Assembly (NCBI GenBank): GCA_944376745.1
Contig: CALWDR010000143.1
Location: 1-40,278 of the forward strand
Reading direction: 5' to 3'
DNA length: 40,278 bases
From: an uncultured Lachnospiraceae bacterium
Lineage (GTDB): Bacteria; Bacillota; Clostridia; Lachnospirales; Lachnospiraceae
Positions 31,759 through 39,606 of this stretch are shown in pieces. Position 1 is the stretch's first letter. The number at the start of each line of letters is the position of its first letter. The notes beneath the pieces are model-generated. The model saw nothing but the letters and a program-made list of their open reading frames with translations. It was not told the origin of the DNA and made no database searches. A program made the position numbers and the translations under genes.

Positions 31759-33550
31759 ATGAAAAAAAAGAATACCGATTGGGGTTGAATTCTATAAGCA
31801 GATGATAGAAAAAGACTATTATTATATAGATAAAACACTTTTGATAAAAGATATTCTGGAAAAGGGAGGACAGGTGAATCTGTTCACAAGACCCCGTCGC
31901 TTTGGCAAAACGCTGGCGCTGACGATGCTGCGCACTTTTTTTGAAGCCGAGATAGACAGAAATGGCGCGTTAAAAGATAACCGTCATTATTTTGACGGGA
32001 TGAAGATTATGGAGGCAGGAGAAGAATATACCAGACATCTTGGACAGTATCCGGTAATTTTTCTCTCCTTAAAGTCTGCGAAACAGCCGAATTTTGGGAT
32101 GGCCTATGAGATGCTGAAGCGTCAGATAAAAGATGAATTTGACCGGCATGCATATGTGCTTAAGACGGATGCTTTGGACGAGGTCGCAAAAGAAAGATAT
32201 CGGAAGATATGTGATTTAAGTGCAGGCCCGGAGGAATATGCAGCGGCGCTTGCCTTTTTGTCAAAATGTCTGGAACAATATCATGACAAGAAAACAATCA
32301 TTTTGCTGGACGAATATGACGTGCCCCTGGAAAATTCTTATTTTCAGGGATTTTACGACGAGATGATACAATTTATCCGTTCCCTGTTTGAATCCGCATT
32401 AAAGACCAATGAAAGTCTGGAGTTTGCTATAATTACAGGATGCCTTCGTATCAGCAAGGAGAGTATTTTTACGGGGTTGAACAATCTGGAGATTATTTCG
32501 ATTTTGAACAGGCAGTTTGCGGAAAGCTTTGGATTTACACAGACGGAAGCAGAACAGATACTTATGGATTACGGACTGGAACAGAGAAAACAGGAGATGA
32601 AGGAATGGTACGACGGATATCTCTTTGGAGAGGTGGAGGTCTACAATCCGTGGAGTGTTATCAATTATGTGAAAACAGCGGTATTTGACGAGCATGCGTT
32701 TCCGAAACCATACTGGTCCAATACTTCTTCCAACAGCATTGTAAAGGAACTGGTACAGCATGCGGACAGTAAAGTAAAAAAAGAAATTGAACATCTGATA
32801 GCGGACGGTACGATTGAAAAACAGGTACACGACGCCGAAAGCAACTTAGTGAATTCAAGCGGAGCGCAGAATGAACTTAGTGCGAGGCGGTTCTTTGAGA
32901 TTAATGAAACCAAGCCGCAGGCGCAGGTTGAATTTAGCGAAAAGAACATCCTTGATTACGCAGGTATGGATATCTGGAATTTTCTGTTCTTCACTGGATA
33001 TTTGAAAGCTGTGAGCCAGCGGTTTGAGGGAGACACAACGTATCTGACCATGAAGATACCTAATGCGGAGATACGTTATATTTATCGTAATACCATCCAG
33101 GAATGGTTTGAACAGAAAATCAAGGTCTGGGATTTCGCACCCATGTATAAAGCGATTTTTCAGGGGGATGCAGAAGGCTTTGAGCGGATGGTGAAGCAGC
33201 AGCTGTCGGGCAGCATCAGCTATTTTGACAGCGAGGAACAGTTTTACCATGGATTTCTTTTAGGACTTCTTCGCCCATTGCAGGATTACGAGGTAGTGTC
33301 TAATCGGGAAAGCGGAGACGGCAGACCTGATATTGAATTAAAACCTTATGATGAATTAAAACCGGCGGTGATTCTGGAAATCAAACATGTGAAACAGTTT
33401 CCCCAGATGGAGAACGGTTGTCGGGAAGCTTTGAAGCAGATAGAAGAAAAGAGGTATGCGGAGGGGCTTTTGGAAGAGGGCTATCATACGGTTATGAAGT
33501 ATGGAATCTGTTTTTGCAGAAAAAGCTGCAGGATTGTTGTTGACGTATAA
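31759..33550 (+). CDS. AAA-ATPase-like / PD-(D/E)XK nuclease protein, near full length, start frameshifted in A8
   Basis: The nearly intact family member. Walker A-like FTRPRRFGKTLA (the family form), FDGMKIM, YPVIFLSLKSAKQ, Walker B TIILLDEYDVPL, ITGCLRISKESIFTGLNN, WYDGYLFGEVEVYNPWSV, then the C-terminal nuclease with GRPDIEL and VILEIKHVKQ (D...ExK). AAGGAGGT (31739-31746) precedes two candidate starts: ATG 31754, which reads Met-Glu-stop, and ATG 31759, which runs into a run of eight A. With seven A the reading is the family-typical MKKRIPIGVEFYKQMIEKD and 596 residues; with eight it stops after ten codons. Translation could instead begin at ATG 31802 (582 residues), which has no ribosome site. 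AT-rich relative to neighbours. Function unknown; nuclease-type defence or selfish roles are guesses. Confidence 0.75.
32835..32953 (+). repeat. 119-bp segment identical to bases 1-119
   Basis: Bases 32835-32953 equal bases 1-119 without a mismatch; the first difference is 32954 (g) against 120 (a), after which the genes diverge strongly. Upstream comparison is impossible because the window starts there. The segment encodes the junction between the ATPase and nuclease halves (NSSGAQNELSARRFFEIN and on). Confidence 0.95.
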
Positions 33551-33610
33551 GAGTCCATTTCTAAATATTTTATGAATATTGCAAATTTCCCCCAATTTCT
33601 TTGCCGGATG

Positions 33611-33619
33611 TGTTATACT
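33611..33619 (+). promoter_or_regulatory. Extended -10 promoter of the alarmone synthetase gene
   Basis: TGT followed by TATACT (33614-33619) is an extended -10 element; no good -35 is seen 16-18 bases upstream. Between it and the TTG start is a small ACGGG...CCCGT hairpin (about 33632-33647) in the 5' leader. Confidence 0.45.
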
Positions 33620-33672
33620 AATAAAAAAATGACGGGGAATTTCCCGTTTCGCAGAAAGTAGAGAAGAAAAAA

Positions 33673-34359
33673 TTGGACGCAACGATTAAGTTTAACGAGG
33701 ACATAGACAGTTGGAAGACTGTGATGTTTCTATATAATTCTGCCCTGAAGGAAGTAAATACCAAGCTGGAGATCTTAAACGACGAATTTCAGCATGTACA
33801 TCAATACAACCCCATCGAATACTTCAAATCCAGGATCAAGACTCCTGAGAGTATCGTAAAAAAGCTGAAGCGCTACGGCTATGAGACCTCCATCGACAAT
33901 ATGGTGAGTTACGTCAATGACATTGCCGGAATCCGCATTGTCTGCTCCTTTACCTCGGACATTTACCGTATCGCGGAGATGATCGGCAGGCAGAACGATC
34001 TGACGGTGGTCTCCGTCAAGGATTACATCAAGAATCCCAAGGAAAACGGCTACAAGAGCTATCACATGCTGGTGACGGTGCCCATTTTCCTGACGGACCA
34101 GGTGGTGGATACCAAAGTGGAGATTCAGATCCGCACCATCGCCATGGATTTCTGGGCCAGCCTGGAGCATAAGATCTATTACAAATTCGAGGGCAACGCG
34201 CCGGAGTACATCAGCCGTGAATTAAAGGACTGCGCGGACATGGTTTCCATGCTGGACGCCCGCATGCTGCGGCTCAATGAGGCGATCATCCAGGCGAAGA
34301 AGGAGAACCGGGACGCGGAGGAGAAGCGGAGAAGCATGCTGCGGCAGGCCGAGAGTTGA
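33673..34359 (+). CDS. Small alarmone synthetase (RelQ/YjbM-like GTP pyrophosphokinase)
   Basis: A single-domain (p)ppGpp synthetase of 228 residues with the RelA/SpoT fold (PF04607) and no hydrolase, TGS or ACT domain. IEYFKSRIKTPESIVKKLKRYG is the ATP-binding Arg/Lys stretch; VNDIAGIRIVCSF, NGYKSYHMLVTVP (G-loop Tyr) and VEIQIRTIAMDFWASLEHK with the catalytic Glu-x-Gln are all present. The C-terminal helix supports tetramer formation in RelQ. No ATG fits: the frame starts at TTG 33673 after a weak GTAGAGAAG site, so translation is probably low, as suits an alarmone enzyme. The radical SAM gene follows after 118 bases. Confidence 0.88.
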   Translation: MDATIKFNEDIDSWKTVMFLYNSALKEVNTKLEILNDEFQHVHQYNPIEYFKSRIKTPESIVKKLKRYGYETSIDNMVSYVNDIAGIRIVCSFTSDIYRIAEMIGRQNDLTVVSVKDYIKNPKENGYKSYHMLVTVPIFLTDQVVDTKVEIQIRTIAMDFWASLEHKIYYKFEGNAPEYISRELKDCADMVSMLDARMLRLNEAIIQAKKENRDAEEKRRSMLRQAES

Positions 34360-34477
34360 GGAGGCTTCTGGAAAATCCGGGAGCGCGGCTATTTCCTTCT
34401 CTGCGCCGTGAGGAGCCGGATCGACGCATGGTTGCCGGAGCACAGCCCGCACATAGGAAAAGGGAGATGAAAAAGTT

Positions 34478-35917
34478 ATGAAGATCAGGTTTATCGAGCC
34501 GGGGAACCGTCCTTATAAGTCTACCATTTTAAATTACTTCGTCTATGACCGCTACATACGGACGCCCTCGGTGGGGCTTAACACCCTTGCCACCATCGTG
34601 AAGGCTAGGGTGGAGGATACGCTGATGTACAGCGAGTCCATCTCCCGGCTGGTGATGGAGGACATTCTGGACGCGGATCTTATCTTGATCGGGATCTTTA
34701 CCTTCAGCGCCAACCGGGGCTATGAGCTGGCCCGGTATTTTAAGGAGCACAGCAGAGCCGTGGTGGTGATGGGAGGCCTGCACGCCTCTATGAACTATCC
34801 CGAGGCGGTAAGGTACTGCGACTATGTGCTCCTGGGGGAGGGGGATGAGTCCGTCCTGGAACTGGTGGAGGCCGTGAGGCGGGGAGAGAAGCCGGAATTT
34901 CCCGGCCTGGCGTACCTGTCTGAGAACGGGGAGCTTGTCCACACCGGGAACCGGAAGCCCCCGGAGACTTTTGAGACCATCCCCGACAGAACTCTGATCT
35001 ACCGCTATCAGAAGATGGCCGGACACAACACCCTCTGGGGGCAGGTGCACGCCTCCCGGGGCTGTCCCCACAACTGCGACTACTGCGCCCTGGTGCGCCA
35101 TTTTGGCCATAAGGTGCGCACCAGGACGCCGGACAATGTGATCGAGGATATCCGCCGGACCATCGCCTTCCAGGAGCAGGGCCATCACCGTCTGCTGAAG
35201 GTGCTGTGGATCACGGACGATAACTTTTTCGCGGACCGGGAGTGGGCCGTTGCGGTCTTAAAGAAGCTCATCGACAGCGGGATCAAATACAATTTCACGG
35301 TCCAGGCCCGCTACGAGGTGGGCTTTGACGACGAGATGCTGGATCTCTTAAAGCGGGCGGGCTTCCGGGAGCTGGCCATGGGGATCGAGTTTATCGACGA
35401 CGAGTCCTTCGCCCTTTACCACAAGAAAAGCACCCGGCAGGAGATCATCGCCGCCATTGAAAATATCCACCGGCACGGCCTGGCGGTCCGGGGGCTGTTC
35501 ATCCTGGGAGCCGACAACCACCGGGTGGGCATCGGCGATAAGCTGGCGGATTTTGTGATAAAGCACCATATCCAGGGCGTGCTGATCCAGTGCATGTATT
35601 TTGTGCCGGGGACCCCGGTGTATGAGAAGAATAAGGACCGGCTGCTCCATGAGGACTGGTCCAAGTACAACGGCAATACCGTGCATTACCCTAAGAACAT
35701 GACGCCCTATGAGCTGCAGCTGGAGCAGATCAAGGCCAGCCGGAGGATCTATTCCTTCCGCCGGCTTCTGGGGGCCCTGCTTCATGAGGACTGGCTGCAC
35801 AAGCTGTTGTTCGCGGGGGAGTATTTCTGGCATATGAGCGTGCGGTCGGACCTGAAGAAGGAACTGCCCTATCTGAAGGAGCGAAGCGGACGCCCGGGGG
35901 AGAGTAGAGAGCGGTAA
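34478..35917 (+). CDS. B12-binding-domain radical SAM protein
   Basis: A 479-residue iron-sulfur enzyme. Residues ~1-140 form a B12-binding Rossmann-like domain (DADLILIGIFTFSANRGYEL, VVVMGGLHASMNYPEA, CDYVLLGEGDESVLEL). The cluster motif CPHNCDYC (CxxxCxxC) lies near residue 200 after VHASRG, followed by the radical SAM barrel with LWITDDNFFADREW and AMGIEFIDDESFALYHKK. The His of the DxHxxG B12 motif is not evident, so cobalamin may not be bound. The C-terminus (YELQLEQIKASRRIYSFRRL) matches the DUF4070-like tail of such proteins. Substrate unknown. ATG follows AAAAGGGAGATG. Confidence 0.85.
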   Translation: MKIRFIEPGNRPYKSTILNYFVYDRYIRTPSVGLNTLATIVKARVEDTLMYSESISRLVMEDILDADLILIGIFTFSANRGYELARYFKEHSRAVVVMGGLHASMNYPEAVRYCDYVLLGEGDESVLELVEAVRRGEKPEFPGLAYLSENGELVHTGNRKPPETFETIPDRTLIYRYQKMAGHNTLWGQVHASRGCPHNCDYCALVRHFGHKVRTRTPDNVIEDIRRTIAFQEQGHHRLLKVLWITDDNFFADREWAVAVLKKLIDSGIKYNFTVQARYEVGFDDEMLDLLKRAGFRELAMGIEFIDDESFALYHKKSTRQEIIAAIENIHRHGLAVRGLFILGADNHRVGIGDKLADFVIKHHIQGVLIQCMYFVPGTPVYEKNKDRLLHEDWSKYNGNTVHYPKNMTPYELQLEQIKASRRIYSFRRLLGALLHEDWLHKLLFAGEYFWHMSVRSDLKKELPYLKERSGRPGESRER

Positions 35918-35949
35918 GGTGATGAAGGGAAGAGGAAAGGGGCCCCCTC

Positions 35950-37191
35950 TCAGACCGGCAGCGCAGCCGTGATCTGGAAGGTGTGCCCGTCCGGGGCGAG
36001 GGCCTTGATCTTCCCGCCGTGGGCGTTCACAATGGCCCGGGCAATGGACAGGCCGATGCCGTGTCCGCCGGTCTCCGAGTTGCGGGATTCGTCCGTCCGG
36101 TAGAAGCGGTCAAAGATACGGGGAAGGCTCTCCGGGTTGACGGGGGCGGCGGTGTGATTGGAAACGGATAAGTACACCGTTTTGTTCTGCTGTTCCAGAT
36201 CCAGGGTGACAGTGCCCTCCGGCGGAGAATACTTGAAGGCGTTGTCCAGCAAAATGGAGATCAGCCTGGCGATGGCGGCGTCATTGCCGTTGACGGACAG
36301 GAGGGGCTGTATGCGGCAGGCGAAGGTCTTGTCCTGCTGGGCGGCCAGCCGGTGGTAGGGCTGCGCGGCCTCGGCGGCCACCTCGGAGAGGGGAAAGACG
36401 ATTTTTTGCATGGCGTCCTCCGATTCCTCCATCCGTGCCAGGGTGACCAGATCGTCCGTCAGCGCCTTTAAGCGTCTGGTCTGCTGGAGGATGTCCGACA
36501 GGCTTTCATTTTCTCCCAGCTCCATTTCCAAAATATCCGCATTGGCGCCTATGATGGTCAGCGGCGTCTTGATCTCGTGGCTGGCGTCGGTGATGAAACG
36601 TTTCTGTTTTTCATAGCTCTCGGCTATGGGCCGGATGATTTTCCCCGCGAAAAAGAAGATGACGAAGAAAACAGCCATGATGCCCAGAAGGGTCATGGTG
36701 AGGCTTGCGTACAGAAAAGTGCGGAAGCTGTCCAGGGTCCGGCTGCAGTCCAGGAAAATAATGCGGATGGCTTCACCGTCTCTGTAGCTGGTGAAGCGGA
36801 ACAATCCCAGGAAGCCCTGGGTATCCCCCCGGCTTACCACCTGCCTGGCATAGCCGATGGCCGTCTCCGCGTCCACGGAGGCGATATGGCTGGTATCGGT
36901 CAGAAGGATATCCCCTGCGTCATTGAGCAGTACCGAAAAATATCTGGATTCATAGGGAAGCTCCGGCGACAGGCCGGGGGGCGGCTCCCAGGGAGGAACG
37001 CCGAAGAAAACGTCCATATTTGCTTCTGGAAAACGTCCCTCGTTCTGGGCCAGGATGGACAGGGTCTCATCCGCTTCCGAGACCAGGGCGCGGTAGCTTA
37101 TGAGGTTCATGCCCGCCACGATCAAAAGGAGCAGGACCGCCAGGGCCGTCATGGACAGCGCGATAAATCGAAGCTTCAGTTTTCGGATCAT
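35950..37191 (-). CDS. Two-component sensor histidine kinase
   Basis: A membrane kinase of 413 residues. Span 1 is at residues ~9-30 (ALSMTALAVLLLLIVAGMNL), an extracytoplasmic sensor of ~120 residues follows, and span 2 is at ~160-185 (LTMTLLGIMAVFFVIFFF). H-box DASHEIKTPLTIIGANADIL holds the phosphorylated His; N-box is LISILLDNAFKYSP; F-box DRFYRTDESR; G-box GGHGIGLSIARAIVNAHGG. All catalytic boxes are intact. It overlaps the response regulator stop by 4 bases. The signal is unknown. Confidence 0.93.
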   Translation of the reverse strand: MIRKLKLRFIALSMTALAVLLLLIVAGMNLISYRALVSEADETLSILAQNEGRFPEANMDVFFGVPPWEPPPGLSPELPYESRYFSVLLNDAGDILLTDTSHIASVDAETAIGYARQVVSRGDTQGFLGLFRFTSYRDGEAIRIIFLDCSRTLDSFRTFLYASLTMTLLGIMAVFFVIFFFAGKIIRPIAESYEKQKRFITDASHEIKTPLTIIGANADILEMELGENESLSDILQQTRRLKALTDDLVTLARMEESEDAMQKIVFPLSEVAAEAAQPYHRLAAQQDKTFACRIQPLLSVNGNDAAIARLISILLDNAFKYSPPEGTVTLDLEQQNKTVYLSVSNHTAAPVNPESLPRIFDRFYRTDESRNSETGGHGIGLSIARAIVNAHGGKIKALAPDGHTFQITAALPV

Positions 37192-37859
37192 TTGATCTCC
37201 TCCAGAGAATACCCGGCGTTGCGGGAGGCTTTGATGCGGATGGTGGCGCCCAGGGCAGTCAGCTTTTTGCGGAGATAGGAGACGTAGGCCCAGACCACGT
37301 GAATCTCCACCTCGCTGTCAAAGCCCCAGATCTTCTCCATAAAACGTTCGGCGGAGATGATGCGGCGGGGATTTGACAGGAAAAGCTCCATCATCTGGAA
37401 TTCTTTGTTTGCCAGACGGAAGCTGCCCGAGGGGGACGACAGCTCGAAGGTGGAGCGGTCCAGGCTGATATTTCCGAAGGTCAGCCTGGAATCCACCTCC
37501 GTGTGGCTTCGGGTGATGGCCCTAAGGGCGGCCAGAAGCTCCTTGGAATCAAAGGGCTTGGTGAGATAATAGTTGGCGCCGCTGTCAAGGCCCAGCACCT
37601 TGTCGTCAATCTCCGCTCTCGCGGTCAGAAGCAGTACCGGAAGCGGATTCCCCAGCGCGCGCAGACGCTTTAATACGGTAATGCCGTCCATCCCCGGCAT
37701 CATGATATCCAGAACCGCCGCGTCATAATTTCCGGCGGCAAGATAGGACAGGGCGTCCTCCCCGTTGTACACCGCGTCGGCGGCGTGGTGATTTTTCTCA
37801 AAAATTTTCACGATGGCTCTTGCGAGAGGCTTCTCGTCTTCGGCAAGTAAAATTCGCAT
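37188..37859 (-). CDS. OmpR/PhoB-family response regulator
   Basis: A 223-residue regulator and partner of the downstream kinase. Receiver residues: acidic pocket EDE at 7-9, phospho-acceptor Asp51 in DIMMPGMDG, LLLTARAE, and Lys in TKPFDSKEL. The C-terminal winged helix (~125-220) has NKEFQMMELFLSNPRRIISAERF and the VVWAYVSYLRKKL recognition helix. ATG follows AAAGGAGCGCGCC. It is the first gene of its operon, with the start 181 bases from the anti-sigma gene end. Confidence 0.95.
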   Translation of the reverse strand: MRILLAEDEKPLARAIVKIFEKNHHAADAVYNGEDALSYLAAGNYDAAVLDIMMPGMDGITVLKRLRALGNPLPVLLLTARAEIDDKVLGLDSGANYYLTKPFDSKELLAALRAITRSHTEVDSRLTFGNISLDRSTFELSSPSGSFRLANKEFQMMELFLSNPRRIISAERFMEKIWGFDSEVEIHVVWAYVSYLRKKLTALGATIRIKASRNAGYSLEEIK

Positions 37860-37990
37860 CTGGCGCGCTCCTTTGCTGATATTTCTTAGAATATCATATA
37901 ACGGGAACCTTAATTGAGACTAAAAAAGTGGAGGGGAAATGGAATCTTCCGCACGTTTTGACTTTTCTTTTTCCCGTGAGAGTCCCGCTT

Positions 37991-38012
37991 GGAGCTCCTG
38001 CGCGAGAGCTCC
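37991..38012 (+). terminator. Terminator-like hairpin facing the plus direction
   Basis: GGAGCTC (37991-37997) pairs with GAGCTCC (38006-38012), an 8-base loop, then GCTTTTCTTTTT. The T-run lies only on the plus-strand side, though both flanking genes run on the minus strand. For the minus strand it is a hairpin without a tail. Confidence 0.4.
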
Positions 38013-38039
38013 GCTTTTCTTTTTCGCGCGCTTTGGCTC

Positions 38040-38954
38040 TTATCTTCTGCGCAGCAGATCCAGGCCGAACAACAGCGCCAGGTAGAGAAGCAGCGCCACG
38101 CCCGCGATAAAGCACAGGTCCCGGGTCATATGGTAGCTGTAACCGGAGAAGCCCTTGACGCAGAGATGGCCGAGGATGTAGGACGCCGGAAGCAGCAGCA
38201 GACGCAGAATCCAGAGCCGCGCGCTCCTGCGGCGCCAGAAGATCAGCAGGGCAACAGCCAGCAGCAGGAATAGGATACAGGCAAGCTGCATATAGTAGGA
38301 CAGCGCCAGTCTTGGCAGCGTTACGGTGCCGAAGGAATTGCTTTGGTCTCCATATATCACAATGTCGCCCTCGGAGCCGGTGCCGTTCTGGGTAAAAGAA
38401 ATGCGGGTGGCAGCTTCCTTTGGCAGCGCCAGATCCCCGGTACCGGACCTGTCCAGGAAACGGTCCAGGCGGGTGGTCCAGGCGGAAAGAAAATAGGTCG
38501 CGGCGCCCTCGGGTTCACGTACCTCTTCACAGAAATAGCCTGTGACGCTTTCATCGAAGGCCACTGTCACGGCATCCTCCGTACTCGTCACGGTCAGCAG
38601 ATCCTCAGAGTAAGGAAAATAAATGGGCGCGGTCAGATAGGAGAAGACCGCCAGGGCGGCTGCCAGGGCCAGGGCGGCTGTCAGCACAATGGCCTGGATT
38701 TTTTTTAACAGCAGCTTTTTTTTAAGTTTCCCCAGCGGAGCGGTGTCCTTGGGCGCAGGGGCGGCGGCCCGGCGGGAAGGGGCAGCGTCTCTGGACGCGG
38801 CAACAGCCATGGGGTGTTTGATGAGGGACAGCTCCTTCTGACAGCCCGGGCAGTGGGCAAGGTGCTCCTCCACCAGGGAAGCCGTATAGGGGCTTACCAT
38901 ATCCTCCGCGTAGAGGGGAAGCAGATCTTTGATCAAGTCGCATGGTTGGTTCAT
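38040..38954 (-). CDS. Zinc-finger (zf-HC2-like) membrane anti-sigma factor
   Basis: A 304-residue regulator of the adjacent ECF sigma factor. The N-terminus CDLIKDLLPLYAEDMVS and HLAHCPGCQKEL form the zinc-binding anti-sigma domain (His-x3-Cys-x2-Cys). An Ala/Pro-rich linker leads to a membrane span (~residues 84-108, many Ala/Leu), an outer domain of ~100 residues, and three more spans (YMQLACILFLLLAVALLIFW, LWILRLLLLPASYILGHL, FIAGVALLLYLALLFGL). Four spans are more than in most anti-sigmas. It overlaps the sigma gene by 4 bases, so they are made together. Confidence 0.8.
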   Translation of the reverse strand: MNQPCDLIKDLLPLYAEDMVSPYTASLVEEHLAHCPGCQKELSLIKHPMAVAASRDAAPSRRAAAPAPKDTAPLGKLKKKLLLKKIQAIVLTAALALAAALAVFSYLTAPIYFPYSEDLLTVTSTEDAVTVAFDESVTGYFCEEVREPEGAATYFLSAWTTRLDRFLDRSGTGDLALPKEAATRISFTQNGTGSEGDIVIYGDQSNSFGTVTLPRLALSYYMQLACILFLLLAVALLIFWRRRSARLWILRLLLLPASYILGHLCVKGFSGYSYHMTRDLCFIAGVALLLYLALLFGLDLLRRR

Positions 38955-39448
38955 GGGAAATCCTCCATTTCTTTACGAATTTTGTTCCGGGCCCGGTGAT
39001 AGGTGACGCAGGCCCAGTTTTCGGTGTGGTCAAAAATTTCGCCGATTTGGGAAAAGCTCAGCTCTCCGAAGGTGCGCAGCATGAAAACCTCCTTGTAGGG
39101 TTCCGGAAGGGCGTGCAGCAGCCGGTGGATTCTCTGTGCCTCGCTCTGATCTATGAGGCGTTCCTCCAGGGATGCCTCCCCGTCGGGAAGGGTCTCCAGT
39201 ATTTCCGGCTGGGCGGTCTCCTCCCGCCGGCGGTGTTTTTTCAGATAGGAGTAGTAGCAGTTCTTTCCGATCTGGCACAGCCAGACGCGCACGTCGCAGC
39301 CGCCCCGAAAATGTTTCAGGGAGCGCAGGGCCTTGAAAAAGGTCTCGCTGGTGAGCTCCTCCGCCAGGCTCTCGTTTCCGGTTAGGCCCTTGAGATAGCG
39401 GAAGACGTCCCCGAAATAGGCTTCATAGATCTTCTCAAATTCCGTCAC
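38951..39448 (-). CDS. ECF-type RNA polymerase sigma factor
   Basis: A 165-residue sigma-70 family factor with regions 2 and 4 only. Region 2: FEKIYEAYFGDVFRYLKGL, then AEELTSETFFKALRSL and VRVWLCQIGKNCYYSYLKK. Region 4: LPEPYKEVFMLRTFGELSFSQIG with helix-turn-helix ending VTYHRARNKIRKEM. The start is GTG 39448, with GGAGGTGA 5-6 bases upstream; the longer reading frame lacks a ribosome site. It is followed by its anti-sigma gene and preceded by a promoter resembling its own class. Confidence 0.9.
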   Translation of the reverse strand: MTEFEKIYEAYFGDVFRYLKGLTGNESLAEELTSETFFKALRSLKHFRGGCDVRVWLCQIGKNCYYSYLKKHRRREETAQPEILETLPDGEASLEERLIDQSEAQRIHRLLHALPEPYKEVFMLRTFGELSFSQIGEIFDHTENWACVTYHRARNKIRKEMEDFP

Positions 39449-39468
39449 GATTTCACCTCCTTCCCTTA

Positions 39469-39497
39469 TAAGACTCCCATGAGAACGGTTTCTTACA
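39469..39497 (-). promoter_or_regulatory. Candidate ECF autoregulatory promoter
   Basis: On the minus strand TGTAAG (39497-39492) and GTCTTA (39474-39469) are 17 bases apart and end 20 bases before the sigma GTG. This resembles ECF promoters of the TGTAAC...CGTCTA type, and no sigma-A promoter is obvious at that position. Confidence 0.45.
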
Positions 39498-39606
39498 AAA
39501 AAAGTAAAATTTTTTGATGAGGTACTTTTCTTTGCTCCCATATTATTGTATCATGAAAACGCAGCGAAGAAGCATTTATTTTTTGTAACGCAGGAGGTAG
39601 GAACGG

